From Mangrovibacterium lignilyticum (GTDB taxonomy: Bacteria > Bacteroidota > Bacteroidia > Bacteroidales > Prolixibacteraceae), in assembly GCF_010882175.1 (NCBI RefSeq), contig NZ_WKLH01000001.1:310001-374000 (forward strand): a stretch of 64,000 nt of DNA, given 5' to 3'. A program made the translations under genes and the position numbers. Positions 46,219 to 54,838 of this stretch are shown in pieces. How positions within the stretch are numbered: the stretch's first letter is position 1; each line of letters opens with the position of its first letter. The notes beneath the pieces are model-generated. The model ran no database searches. It saw nothing but the letters and a program-made list of their open reading frames with translations, and was not told the DNA's origin.

Positions 46219-48570
46219 ATGAATATTGAAACGGCAACAAAATATTACTGTCCCATGCATTGCGAAGGTGATAAAACCTACGACAAGCCCGGCGATTGCC
46301 CGGTTTGCAATATGCATTTGGTTCCGGGCGACACGGAATCCGAAAACGGGCATCGCAAACATGACCATGCACACCGCGGCCATGACCACCCTCATGCTCA
46401 TCAGCCAGCAACCGACCAACAGCAGAAAAGCCACGGGCAGTACTATTGCCCCATGCGCTGCGAGGGCGACAAAACGTATGATGAGACAGGGGACTGTCCG
46501 GTTTGCGGCATGCACCTGTTAAAGGAAGAAACAAGACCGGCGGGAAGAAAAGCGGAAGAAACCAGCGACGAAGAAAATGCCTGGCACCAAATGGCTAAAA
46601 AGTTTTGGCTGGCGTTGGCTTTGAGTCTTCCGGTATTCATCATTGCCATGTCCGATATGTTCAGCTTCCTACACCTTGAAAATCTGGCATCAAAAAGTGT
46701 TTGGAACTGGATTGAATTTGCATTGGCAACACCGGTTGTGTTTTATTCCGGCTGGAGCTTTTTCAAACGGGGATACAGTTCCGTTATCCGTCGCTCGCCC
46801 AACATGTGGACATTGATTTCCATTGGGGTTGGTGCAGCTTACCTGTTCAGTGTGCTGGCCATGCTGGTCCCGGGGCTTTTCCCGGCACAGTTTAAAGATC
46901 CACAGGGGAATGTTCACGTATACTTCGAAGCAGCTGCGGTCATCCTCACCCTTGTTTTATTGGGGCAGGTGCTCGAACTTCGGGCACACAGCAAAACAAA
47001 CTCCGCTATTAAAGCTTTGTTGCAGCTTACTCCGCCTGTTGCCCGTGTGATCCGTAACGGACAGGAAGAAAAAATTCCCCTGGAGGAAGTGGACGTTGGC
47101 GATCTGCTTAAAGTAAAGCCCGGCGAGAAAGTTCCGGTGGATGGCAAAATTACCGAAGGCAGTGCCGTGATCGATGAAAGCATGATCACCGGAGAGCCCA
47201 TCCCTGCAGAAAAATCGGTCAACGAACCGGTAACCGGCGGGACGATTAACGGGAACACCACTTTCACCATGAAAGCCGAGAAAGTTGGTGCAGACACGCT
47301 CCTCTCCCAAATTATTGAAATGGTGAATGAAGCCGGTCGCTCTCGTGCCCCCATTCAAAAGCTGGCCGACTTAGTGGCCAAATACTTTGTACAGATTGTC
47401 ATCAGTATTGCGCTGATCACCTTTGCTGTTTGGGCCATTTGGGGTCCCGATCCTGCTTATGTGTATGCTTTCGTGAATGCGGTGGCGGTGCTGATTATTG
47501 CCTGTCCCTGTGCCTTGGGTTTGGCAACTCCTATCTCAATCATGGTTGGAACCGGACGTGGTGCCCAGTCGGGTGTTTTGGTCAAAGATGCGCGGGCCAT
47601 CGAAGAAATGAATAAAGTCGATACGCTGATCATCGATAAAACCGGAACCATCACCGAAGGAAAACCATCCTTAAAATCATACCTCTCCTTTGGGGATAAA
47701 ACAGATGAAGAAATCCTTCAACTGGCGGCTTCCATTGATGCCAATAGTGAACATCCCATTGCTGATGCGATAGTAAAAGGAGCAAAGCAGAAAAATATTA
47801 AACTGATCATGCCTGATCAATTTGAAGCCATAACCGGAAAAGGAGTACAGGCCATCTTTCAGTCTAAAAAATTAGGATTGGGGAACCACCGTCTACTGGA
47901 AGATTTTGAAGCCACACTTGACGAAGAAAAACAAAAAATAGTGAAAGAATGGCAGTCTTCAGGGCAAACCGTGATGTACCTGTTGCTCGAACACCAGGTA
48001 GAAGGAATTGTCAGCGTGGCGGATAAAATAAAGGAAAGCTCAGCCAAAGCGGTAACGGCCTTGCAGCAACTGGGCGTAAAAGTACACATGCTTACCGGCG
48101 ACAACGAGTTTACCGCGAAAGCAGTAGCCGAAGAACTACACCTGGATGGTTACCAGGCGGATTGTTTGCCCGAAGATAAATACAAGCGGGTAAAAGAATT
48201 GCAGCAGCAAGGAAAGGTGGTGGCCATGGCGGGCGACGGCATTAACGATGCCCCGGCGCTGGCACAAGCCAACATTGGCATTGCCATGGGAACCGGAACT
48301 GACATTGCCATGCAAAGCGCCGAAATCACCTTAGTGAAAGGCGACCTCAACGGCATTGTCCGTGCACGGGACTTAAGTCATAAAGTGATGCAGAACATCA
48401 AACAAAACCTGTTTTTTGCCTTTGTGTACAACTCCATAGGGGTACCCATTGCGGCAGGTTTGCTGTATCCGTTTTTTGGCATTTTACTTAGTCCAATGAT
48501 TGCTGCCGCAGCGATGAGCTTTAGTTCAGTATCGGTCATTTCGAACGCTTTACGATTAAAAAACAAATAG
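46219..48570 (+). CDS. copA: Cu(I)-exporting P1B-type ATPase with two N-terminal HMBDs
   Basis: A 783-residue ATPase starting at the ATG at 46219. There is no N-terminal HMA domain; instead there are two HMBD motifs (YYCPMHCEGDK...CPVCNMHL about 10-37; YYCPMRCEGDK...CPVCGMHL about 75-101) joined by a His-rich linker (GHRKHDHAHRGHDHPHAH). The core has TGEP (MITGEPIP), the membrane metal site CPC in IACPCALGLATP (about 428), the phosphorylation site DKTGT (about 473), SEHP, and GDGINDAP (about 671). The last helix MSFSSVSVISNALRL matches the Cu(I) type. It exports copper or silver to the periplasm. Confidence 0.95.
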   Translation: MNIETATKYYCPMHCEGDKTYDKPGDCPVCNMHLVPGDTESENGHRKHDHAHRGHDHPHAHQPATDQQQKSHGQYYCPMRCEGDKTYDETGDCPVCGMHLLKEETRPAGRKAEETSDEENAWHQMAKKFWLALALSLPVFIIAMSDMFSFLHLENLASKSVWNWIEFALATPVVFYSGWSFFKRGYSSVIRRSPNMWTLISIGVGAAYLFSVLAMLVPGLFPAQFKDPQGNVHVYFEAAAVILTLVLLGQVLELRAHSKTNSAIKALLQLTPPVARVIRNGQEEKIPLEEVDVGDLLKVKPGEKVPVDGKITEGSAVIDESMITGEPIPAEKSVNEPVTGGTINGNTTFTMKAEKVGADTLLSQIIEMVNEAGRSRAPIQKLADLVAKYFVQIVISIALITFAVWAIWGPDPAYVYAFVNAVAVLIIACPCALGLATPISIMVGTGRGAQSGVLVKDARAIEEMNKVDTLIIDKTGTITEGKPSLKSYLSFGDKTDEEILQLAASIDANSEHPIADAIVKGAKQKNIKLIMPDQFEAITGKGVQAIFQSKKLGLGNHRLLEDFEATLDEEKQKIVKEWQSSGQTVMYLLLEHQVEGIVSVADKIKESSAKAVTALQQLGVKVHMLTGDNEFTAKAVAEELHLDGYQADCLPEDKYKRVKELQQQGKVVAMAGDGINDAPALAQANIGIAMGTGTDIAMQSAEITLVKGDLNGIVRARDLSHKVMQNIKQNLFFAFVYNSIGVPIAAGLLYPFFGILLSPMIAAAAMSFSSVSVISNALRLKNK

Positions 48571-48604
48571 AGATAATTAGTTTTAACCTTAAAAATTTAC
48601 AAAG

Positions 48605-48958
48605 ATGAAAACAAGAGTATTGAGTTTGGTTGCCTTGTTCCTGATGGGAACTGCAACCGTATTTGCAGCCAGCAAAACCGAAAAATTTAAAGTGTACGGT
48701 AACTGTGGCATGTGTGAAAAGACCATCGAGAAAGCTGCGCTTTCTGTAGAAGGTGTCAGTGTAGCCGATTGGAACAAGGAAACCAAACAAATCGAAGTGA
48801 CCTTCGACGATGCGAAAACCGACGTGCATAAAGTGCATATGGCCATTGCCAAGTCTGGTTACGACACCGACATGCACAAAGCGACAGCCGAAGCTTACGA
48901 AGCGTTGCCAGGCTGCTGCCAGTACGACCGTGCTCCGGAAAAACCGGAAATGAAATAA
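48605..48958 (+). CDS. Secreted HMA-domain metallochaperone (copy 1)
   Basis: A 117-residue protein with signal peptide MKTRVLSLVALFLMGTATVFAA, then an HMA fold with the metal loop GNCGMCEKTIEKAA (about 32-45) and a C-terminal PGCCQYDR extension. The paralogue at 58310 has the same order (CNQC and HHCCKYR). A periplasmic copper carrier handing metal to CusB or the outer membrane is plausible. It is the last gene of the island, with a terminator 8 bp on. Confidence 0.9.
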   Translation: MKTRVLSLVALFLMGTATVFAASKTEKFKVYGNCGMCEKTIEKAALSVEGVSVADWNKETKQIEVTFDDAKTDVHKVHMAIAKSGYDTDMHKATAEAYEALPGCCQYDRAPEKPEMK

Positions 48959-48965
48959 CATGCCA

Positions 48966-49010
48966 AAGGGATGTCATCAGCCAACGCGGATGTCATCCCT
49001 TCTTTTTTTC
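48966..49010 (+). terminator. Intrinsic terminator at the end of the copper island
   Basis: Arms AAGGGATG (48966-48973) and CATCCCTT (48994-49001) are followed by C and T7. Confidence 0.85.
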
Positions 49011-49058
49011 CCGTCATAAATAGCTTGATTACTTACCCCGGGGAATCTCCAACGGTGC

Positions 49059-49835
49059 TTATTCCTCAGTCATACCCTCAAAAGGAAACGCACCTTCAAA
49101 CTTCCCGATATAATCCTGTACAACCTCTTTTTGAGGCTGAATGTGCACCCAGTTGATCGTTAACTCGGCGTCTTTCCGGTCTCCGGGAGCCTGGCCTTCA
49201 TTCAGCCAAAAATTGATATGCAAACTCGCTTTCCCTGCCTTTGGAATGTAATCTCCGTCATAGGTCCACTCGTTGATCAAATAGCCCGGCGAGGGCAAAC
49301 TATCCGCATGACCGTGGTAACTTTCAAATTCGATGTTATCCTTCCTCCAGATAAATTTGTGTGTCGAATAATCGCCGGATAAGTTCAAGGCAAATCGTTC
49401 GTGGTTTTCATCGTCATAAGGTGAAGGTTGTACTGTATACCAACCCAGCATGGATTGTGAGTCGCGATTCGGAAATTCAATATCGATTTCGGAGCTGTCA
49501 TTTTCATAAACAAATAAGCCCACAATAATATTGGAAGCGTATTTTTCGACATTGCTCGCCACATGAAACTTGTACTCGCCGTAGCCAAATTTCTGTTTGG
49601 AGTAGATCTCGGAACAATGCCACTCCCCTCTGATCTTTCTAATCTTCAGGTGCAGAAAACCGTTAGAATCAACCCAAACACTTTTTGAGCTGTCTGACCA
49701 ATAGTTTGGGCCGGGGCCTGCAAAGCCATCTTTGACATACCATTCTATTCCGGCAAATTGGATTGTCCGTTGTGCGAACGAACTAAGTGAGCTCATCAAA
49801 AGCGCCAATAAAACTGTATAGCCTATTTTTCTCAT
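49059..49835 (-). CDS. Secreted GH16-like glycoside hydrolase
   Basis: A 258-residue protein starting at the ATG at 49835, with signal MRKIGYTVLLALLMSSLSSFAQ. The beta-jelly-roll pattern and the catalytic motif SEIDIEF (E-x-D-x-E, about 113-119) are those of GH16 beta-glucanases and related enzymes. Aromatic residues near the active-site groove include WHCSEIYS and MLGWYTVQ. The substrate (laminarin, agar or another beta-glycan) cannot be decided. No SusCD pair is nearby. Confidence 0.8.
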   Translation of the reverse strand: MRKIGYTVLLALLMSSLSSFAQRTIQFAGIEWYVKDGFAGPGPNYWSDSSKSVWVDSNGFLHLKIRKIRGEWHCSEIYSKQKFGYGEYKFHVASNVEKYASNIIVGLFVYENDSSEIDIEFPNRDSQSMLGWYTVQPSPYDDENHERFALNLSGDYSTHKFIWRKDNIEFESYHGHADSLPSPGYLINEWTYDGDYIPKAGKASLHINFWLNEGQAPGDRKDAELTINWVHIQPQKEVVQDYIGKFEGAFPFEGMTEE

Positions 49836-50027
49836 CGTGCCTGAAATTGCCAATATAACTGTTATCATTCAATCAAAGTCCCGGCATCACATATCGCGTC
49901 TGTTGTAAGAACATAAAAGTTAAGTAAAAAAATCTGACTAATCAGCGTTTGACAACCACTATTTTAAGATAAACAGATCGGTGCAGCTTTGTTGTCTCTT
50001 TCGGGAGTTCGAGGGTTGGTGCATGTT

Positions 50028-50210
50028 GAGGAACGGATTTTGGAGGGCCTCAGTGTCCGTTAGGCGATTCCCAACGATATGGCCCTAATGAAAATACTTT
50101 ACCTTGCTCAACAGCAAATAACCAAAGCATGGACCACCAAACCAAACTATTGGGGACAAGTAAAACAAGAGTTAATTATTAAATTCGGAGAACGGTGCAA
50201 AAACGATTGA
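50028..50210 (+). pseudogene. Remnant of an IS256/mutator-type transposase (C-terminal end)
   Basis: After an in-frame stop at 50061, an uninterrupted reading IPNDMALMKILYLAQQQITK then AWTTKPNYWGQVKQELIIKF and GERCKND ends at the TGA at 50208-50210. This matches the C-terminal block of mutator-type transposases, whose general form is FPxDxxLxKxLYLAxxxIxKKW followed by a W-containing L-x-I-x-F-E-x-R segment. Upstream codons (EERILEGLSVR, then the stop) are consistent with further decay. No inverted repeats or intact element are visible, so it is a non-functional scar. Confidence 0.65.
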
Positions 50211-50285
50211 CACAGTTTAATGAACATTACCTACTTCAGAGGTACCCCTCCCCACCTCAAAACAGACTCGTCGGTGTTCGAAAAC

Positions 50286-50560
50286 GACTCGAGTCACAAA
50301 GAAGCTAACTGAAGTTACCCTAGAACCGACTTGAGTCACCAAAGAAGCTAACTGAAGTTCCCTTAGAGCCGACTTGAGTCACCAAAGAAGCTAACTGAAG
50401 TTACCTCAGAACCGACTTGAGTCACAAAGAAGCTAACTGAAGTTACCTCAGAACCGACTTGAGTCACCAAAGAAGCTAACTGAAGTTACCTCAGAACCGA
50501 CTTGAATCACCAAAAAGATGAGTCGAGTCACCTTCGAACTGATTTGAGTCATCAAAAAGG
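50286..50560. repeat. Tandem array 2: 42-43-bp units with a GACTTGAGTC core
   Basis: Unit starts at 50286, 50328, 50371, 50414, 50456 and 50499 (spacing 42 or 43), then degenerate copies to about 50560. Each unit has GACT(T/C)GAGTC (a perfect palindrome in the first copy) and AACTGAAGTT (arms AACT/AGTT). A 9-bp direct repeat GAGGTACCC flanks the array (50239-50247 and 50620-50628). It lies in an 818-bp gap between two minus-strand genes, downstream of the SGNH gene. There are no variable spacers. Confidence 0.9.
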
Positions 50561-50653
50561 TGCCTGCAATCGGTTCCGCGGTCCGCGAAATCGGCGACAA
50601 GGTATCTGTTGTCAGTTCGGAGGTACCCGCGAGAGAATGGCTGGTACGCTGAT

Positions 50654-51439
50654 CTAGTCGAGATAGACTTTCAGAAATCCTAAACGGGTGCTTACTTGCT
50701 TTATCCATTCGCGGGCCATCAGTTCGTGGCCAAATACGGTGGGATGCACACCGTCCCAAATCCAGTAGTCAATTGGGGCGCGTTGTTGCGCTTCTTCAAA
50801 TATCTTCGGGTAATCGATTAAAACGGCATCGAAATCAGCAGCAATGCGTTTCACAATTTCGGCGTGCTCCAGGGTTAACGGGTTCCATGTTGCATACTGC
50901 TCTTTTCGCCAGCCGGCAGCAAAGAAGAAAGGCAATCCGAGTACGATCAGCAGCCGGGGATTTTGCTCGCGGCACGACGTTAGCAATTGGCGGTAGCTTG
51001 CCTCAAAAGCCGCGGCATCGATGGCCGTATCGCTTTCCTCAACCAGCGCATTCACATCGTTAATGCCCACCAGCAAGCTCAGCACATCGGGCTTTAGATC
51101 CAGGGTGTCGGCTTGCCAGCGTTCAGCAAGGTTGCTGACGGTATTGCCACTAATTCCGCGGTTAATAAAGTGAAAACCGGCTTCGGGAAAATCGGCGCCA
51201 ATCCGGCTCGACACGGCAAAACAGTAGCCATGCCCCAAAATGTGGTTTGGGTCGTCGGTTCGTCCGCGATTACCATCGGTAATGGAATCGCCCTGAAACA
51301 GAAAAGTCAGCTTTTCCTTCTCGGGCTTTTCAACTGGTTTCGTATTCGTTGTACAGGCGGTAGCCAGCCCGGCCGTAGCCACACCGGCTACTGTCGCGAG
51401 CTTGATAAAATCTCTGCGGGATGATTTGTTTGTTGTCAT
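50654..51439 (-). CDS. Tat-exported SGNH/GDSL-type lipoprotein hydrolase
   Basis: A 261-residue protein. The N-terminus combines a Tat motif (SRRDFIKLATVAG) with a lipobox-like LATAC. SGNH blocks are clear: GDSITDG (nucleophile Ser about 52), RGISGNTVS, LLVGINDVN and DGVHPTVFGH (Asp/His about 234-237). It is probably an esterase deacetylating polysaccharide (acetyl-xylan or pectin types), which fits the nearby GH16 and PL10 enzymes. It precedes array 2 on the minus strand. Confidence 0.88.
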   Translation of the reverse strand: MTTNKSSRRDFIKLATVAGVATAGLATACTTNTKPVEKPEKEKLTFLFQGDSITDGNRGRTDDPNHILGHGYCFAVSSRIGADFPEAGFHFINRGISGNTVSNLAERWQADTLDLKPDVLSLLVGINDVNALVEESDTAIDAAAFEASYRQLLTSCREQNPRLLIVLGLPFFFAAGWRKEQYATWNPLTLEHAEIVKRIAADFDAVLIDYPKIFEEAQQRAPIDYWIWDGVHPTVFGHELMAREWIKQVSTRLGFLKVYLD

Positions 51440-51654
51440 TGGGTTTGTTTTTCGACTGCCTAAATTAGGAAACTTCTGTCAAAAAGGTCGGCTGCCAACT
51501 CAATTTCAACAATCATTTAACCGACAAATTATTTTATCGAATCAAGGCTTAAAAACCATAACCTCAACTACTAAATTATCGTTATAAAAGATAAACAAGT
51601 CTTATTTAACGAATACTTAGTACCCCAAAACCAATCTTCAAAAAGAAAACGATC

Positions 51655-52515
51655 ATGTTGAACTTCTACAAAATTGTCAAAGAAAACCTCAACTTTAACC
51701 GCTTTGAATTTCGTGAAACCGTTTGTTTGGAGTACACCTGCCCGATTGATGCTGAGCAGATCGGCATTTTCTCGCGCAACGACTACCTGGTGTATGTTTT
51801 AAGCGGAAAGAAGACTTATAAAACCATTAATGGCGAGTGGACTTTGGTTCCCGGTCAAACGCTGTATTTAAAGAAAGGTGCCGAAGTGATTCACCAGTAT
51901 TTCGACGATGAATACTGCATGCTGGGCTTCTTTCTGTCGGACGAGCTGATAAAGGAAACCCTGGCTGAAATGAAAGGCAAGGTCGCTCTGAACAGCTCGC
52001 AAAAGTCGGAAGAGTTCACGGCTAAAATGGTTCAGCCGTCGGAATACCTCGAAGGTTTTTTTCACTCCATGTTGACTTACTTCAGGGGAATTAGCCGCCC
52101 GCCCGAACCTATTCTGGTGTTAAAACTGAAAGAATTGCTGATAAACCTGATGAGTTGCGATCCGCTGCTAACCGCTTATTTCTGTAACCTGAGTGAGACC
52201 GACAAGCCGTCGCTGCAACAAATCATGGAGAAAAACTATTGTTTCAAGCTTCGGCTGGAAGATTATGCGGAACTGTGCCACCGCAGTTTGTCGACCTTTA
52301 AGCGCGACTTTCAGCAGATTTACAACGAAACGCCGGGCAAATGGATCATGAAACGCCGGGTAAAACATGCGGCCAACCTGTTGGTTAATTCAAGCCAAAC
52401 AGTTACCGAGGTGGCTTTCGAAACCGGCTTTGAAGACCTCTCCCATTTCAGCCGGGTATTTAAACAAGTCACCGGAAAAGCACCAAGAGAATACAAAAAA
52501 TCGATCGCCATTTGA
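51655..52515 (+). CDS. AraC-family transcriptional regulator
   Basis: A 286-residue regulator with an N-terminal cupin-like sensing domain (FSRNDYLVYVLSGKKTYKTI; LVPGQTLYLKKGAEVI) and a C-terminal AraC double HTH (LEDYAELCHRSLSTFKRDFQ; VTEVAFETGFEDLSHFSRVF; FKQVTGKAPREYKK). The N-terminal type resembles ExsA-like regulators. It is followed in the same direction by the cysteine-dioxygenase-like and DsrE-like genes (104 and 51 bp gaps), which it may control. Confidence 0.9.
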   Translation: MLNFYKIVKENLNFNRFEFRETVCLEYTCPIDAEQIGIFSRNDYLVYVLSGKKTYKTINGEWTLVPGQTLYLKKGAEVIHQYFDDEYCMLGFFLSDELIKETLAEMKGKVALNSSQKSEEFTAKMVQPSEYLEGFFHSMLTYFRGISRPPEPILVLKLKELLINLMSCDPLLTAYFCNLSETDKPSLQQIMEKNYCFKLRLEDYAELCHRSLSTFKRDFQQIYNETPGKWIMKRRVKHAANLLVNSSQTVTEVAFETGFEDLSHFSRVFKQVTGKAPREYKKSIAI

Positions 52516-52619
52516 TCGTTTTTTGGCATTTGGACGAATTAGTCAACACAACGAACTTTTAAGCAAAATACGATAGTCGGATAGTTCTCAACTTTGCATT
52601 GTACAAAACACCGAGAACT

Positions 52620-53243
52620 ATGAAAGACTTATTCAACACAACAACAAATGAATCGAATCGCTTCAGCGGAGTTAATTTCTTCCATTACTCGAACCGATTC
52701 GGCAACAGCTTCGAACTCACCAAACAACCGGAAGTTTCAAGCCATAAAATCCATCCCGAAGAACTTTTAACACCGAATGCTTTCTACCAAATGTCGGTTG
52801 GGCAGATTCCTAACTTGTGGGCTGTCTGCCTGGACCTGGCCACCCGCTTTCAAACGAAAGCTAAAAAATTCACCGTTTCCGATCTGGTTCAATTCATGAC
52901 AAGTGTTCCTTCTTTAGATCAGGAAGAAGTGAAACGATTTGTTCGGAACAGCGAAACCCATCAGGTGCTGGTCAACAACGATCAGTTTAAAATCCTGCTG
53001 ATTCACTGGAAGCCCGGAGAAACAACGTCCATTCACGGGCACAACGGAACGGAGTGCGTTTTTAAACTGCTGCAGGGAAAACTCGAAGAACTGCGCCATA
53101 CACCCGATCGCGAGGCACGTTTACTCTCTTCGTCCAGCTACCTCCCCGGTAGCATTGGTTACCTCAACGACCAGATGGCCTACCACCAGGTTGGCAATCC
53201 TTACGGAACATCAGCCATCAGTCTGCATGTCTATCTCAAGTAA
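52620..53243 (+). CDS. Cysteine dioxygenase-like thiol dioxygenase (cupin)
   Basis: A 207-residue protein starting at the ATG at 52620. The cupin metal motif TSIHGHNGTECVFKLLQGKL (about 137-156; two His, Cys nearby) and the later YHQVGNP His match bacterial thiol dioxygenases (cysteine or 3-mercaptopropionate dioxygenase). It would oxidise a thiol to a sulfinate using Fe(II) and O2. It lies between the AraC regulator and a DsrE-family gene, suggesting a small sulfur unit. Confidence 0.78.
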   Translation: MKDLFNTTTNESNRFSGVNFFHYSNRFGNSFELTKQPEVSSHKIHPEELLTPNAFYQMSVGQIPNLWAVCLDLATRFQTKAKKFTVSDLVQFMTSVPSLDQEEVKRFVRNSETHQVLVNNDQFKILLIHWKPGETTSIHGHNGTECVFKLLQGKLEELRHTPDREARLLSSSSYLPGSIGYLNDQMAYHQVGNPYGTSAISLHVYLK

Positions 53244-53294
53244 TTCAACTTATAAACAGCAATCAGTACTAATTAATCATTTAAAACACACAGT

Positions 53295-53663
53295 ATGGAA
53301 ACTCAAAGAAAATTAGTCGTCGTTATTTCTCACGGTCTGGACAACGAACGCTCATCAGTAGCATGGAGTATCGCCAATGGCGGAATCAACAATGGGTTGG
53401 ATGTATCAATCTTCCTGGTTAGTTCAGGAATTGATTGGGTGCGCAAAGGAGCTGCGGAACGTGCCCGACCCAATCCGGAAGATCCGATGATGAAGGATAT
53501 GATTCAGAAAGTGATCGACAGCGGATGCCAAATAGGCGTTTGTCCGCCCTGTGCCAAAGTAAGAGGTTACGAAAGTGCCGATTTGGTGGACGGCGTAACC
53601 ATCGTGGGCTCGGTATTCATTCACGAACGTGTAAAAGAAGGCGCTGCCATCTTAAGCTTCTAA
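53295..53663 (+). CDS. DsrE/DsrF-like small protein
   Basis: A 122-residue protein with the DsrE fold pattern: KLVVVISHGLDNERSSVAW at the start, GLDVSIFLVSSGIDW, then the Cys-rich loop GCQIGVCPPCAKVRGY (about 76-91) and VDGVTIVGSVFIHERV. Family members carry sulfur on a Cys or act in sulfur relay. Its place after a thiol dioxygenase suggests handling of sulfane sulfur or thiols. A terminator follows. Confidence 0.8.
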   Translation: METQRKLVVVISHGLDNERSSVAWSIANGGINNGLDVSIFLVSSGIDWVRKGAAERARPNPEDPMMKDMIQKVIDSGCQIGVCPPCAKVRGYESADLVDGVTIVGSVFIHERVKEGAAILSF

Positions 53664-53687
53664 AAAGACCGATTCAATTTTAGGAAT

Positions 53688-53722
53688 GAAAAAGGGATCC
53701 CGTTTTATGCGGAATCCCTTTT
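53688..53722. terminator. Bidirectional terminator between the DsrE gene and pectate lyase
   Basis: Arms GAAAAAGGGATCCCG and CGGAATCCCTTTTC pair with minor bulges around TTTTATG, between two convergent stops. Confidence 0.75.
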
Positions 53723-53727
53723 CGTTG

Positions 53728-54825
53728 TTATCTTTTAGTCACCCAATCGTTCTGCCATTTGGGATAAGCTTTCAATATCTTTTCCGGCGCATTGGTATAC
53801 CAGCCATAACCGTTGCGGCGTTCATAGCCAATCTCGGCCAGCGTATTTTTTTTGATCCCATCGCGATCGCAAAAGTAAGGGTTGCCGGTTTCCAGGTCGT
53901 AAAAACGAGCCCACAAAGTCTCTGCCTCCGGATCTTCAACAACGACCAGGTCCTTTTCCCCTTCGGCATTCGTTACTCTTTCCAGCCGGATGCCTTCAAG
54001 CTTGTGCTCGTTAAACCACTTAATGGCGCCCTCAACGGCGGCAATAATTTCCGGTGAAGGGTGTTCAAGATCCATCAGCAAGTCGACAATATTCACCGAC
54101 TCGGCTCCACTGAACGAAGCCAGTTCGTATTTGCGTGCATTGTCCGGCGCCAGTGTTACCGGATCGTGCTGGGCACACCAAACAGTCGGTTGGCCATTGA
54201 CAACAATCTGCGTGTTGAGAATGCAATCCACACCGCGATCATAGGCCGCTTTCGCCTGCTTCTTCAGATCATCGCCCAGCTTCAGCACGTCCATCCCGTC
54301 ATGATCCTTGAAGACGTCTTCCAACAGGCGCATCACGTTGATCATGGCATTATCGTTGTAAGTAATGTCAGCCGAATAATGAACGCTCTTGCCCTCGCGA
54401 ACCGGGTAGAACTGCGGCCAGCCACCGTTGTCGTACTGCGCTTCATACAGATAAGCGAGGCCTTTTTCAAAAGCATCTTTGTAACGAGCATCCGGCTGCG
54501 CGGCATAGATCTTCGCCAAAAAGCGCATCTCCATGGTCGTCGCGCCATTGTCGATCGTTGCACCGGTTTCACCTTTGGCTTCGAAGTATTCCGCCTTATC
54601 CCCTTCCGTAAAATGGTGATGGTACGGTTTGTTTTTGGCCCAGCCACCGATATCCTTTTGAGCCAGTAACACATTTCCGGCAACTTCAGCGGCTTCGGCT
54701 GTGCCATACCATTCATCCGGCATTTGAGTGGCCACCTGTTTCCAGCTTTTCGCCAGGTAATCCTGAGCCGATGACGAAGAGATTAAATAAGTCAAACAAA
54801 AGATTAGTAGTGTGATTCGTTTCAT
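53728..54825 (-). CDS. Secreted pectate lyase, PL10 type
   Basis: A 365-residue protein starting at the ATG at 54825, with signal MKRITLLIFCLTYLISSSSAQ. Family blocks include LAQKDIGGWAKNKPYH, the acidic region TIDNGATTMEMRFLAK (about 100-115), QYDNGGWPQFYP, TYNDNAMINVMRLLED (about 170) and WCAQHDPVTLAPDNARKYEL, as in PL10 (PelA/TIGR02474) alpha-toroid lyases. It cleaves polygalacturonate by beta-elimination. The cyclophilin gene lies 13 bp upstream on the same strand and is probably in the same transcript. Confidence 0.9.
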   Translation of the reverse strand: MKRITLLIFCLTYLISSSSAQDYLAKSWKQVATQMPDEWYGTAEAAEVAGNVLLAQKDIGGWAKNKPYHHHFTEGDKAEYFEAKGETGATIDNGATTMEMRFLAKIYAAQPDARYKDAFEKGLAYLYEAQYDNGGWPQFYPVREGKSVHYSADITYNDNAMINVMRLLEDVFKDHDGMDVLKLGDDLKKQAKAAYDRGVDCILNTQIVVNGQPTVWCAQHDPVTLAPDNARKYELASFSGAESVNIVDLLMDLEHPSPEIIAAVEGAIKWFNEHKLEGIRLERVTNAEGEKDLVVVEDPEAETLWARFYDLETGNPYFCDRDGIKKNTLAEIGYERRNGYGWYTNAPEKILKAYPKWQNDWVTKR

Positions 54826-54838
54826 GGTTGTAGTTTTA

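Noticed and set aside
50448-50759. Open frame of about 103 codons on the minus strand over array 2
   Set aside because: It overlaps the SGNH gene end and the tandem repeats, and its sequence is repeat-derived with no family pattern.
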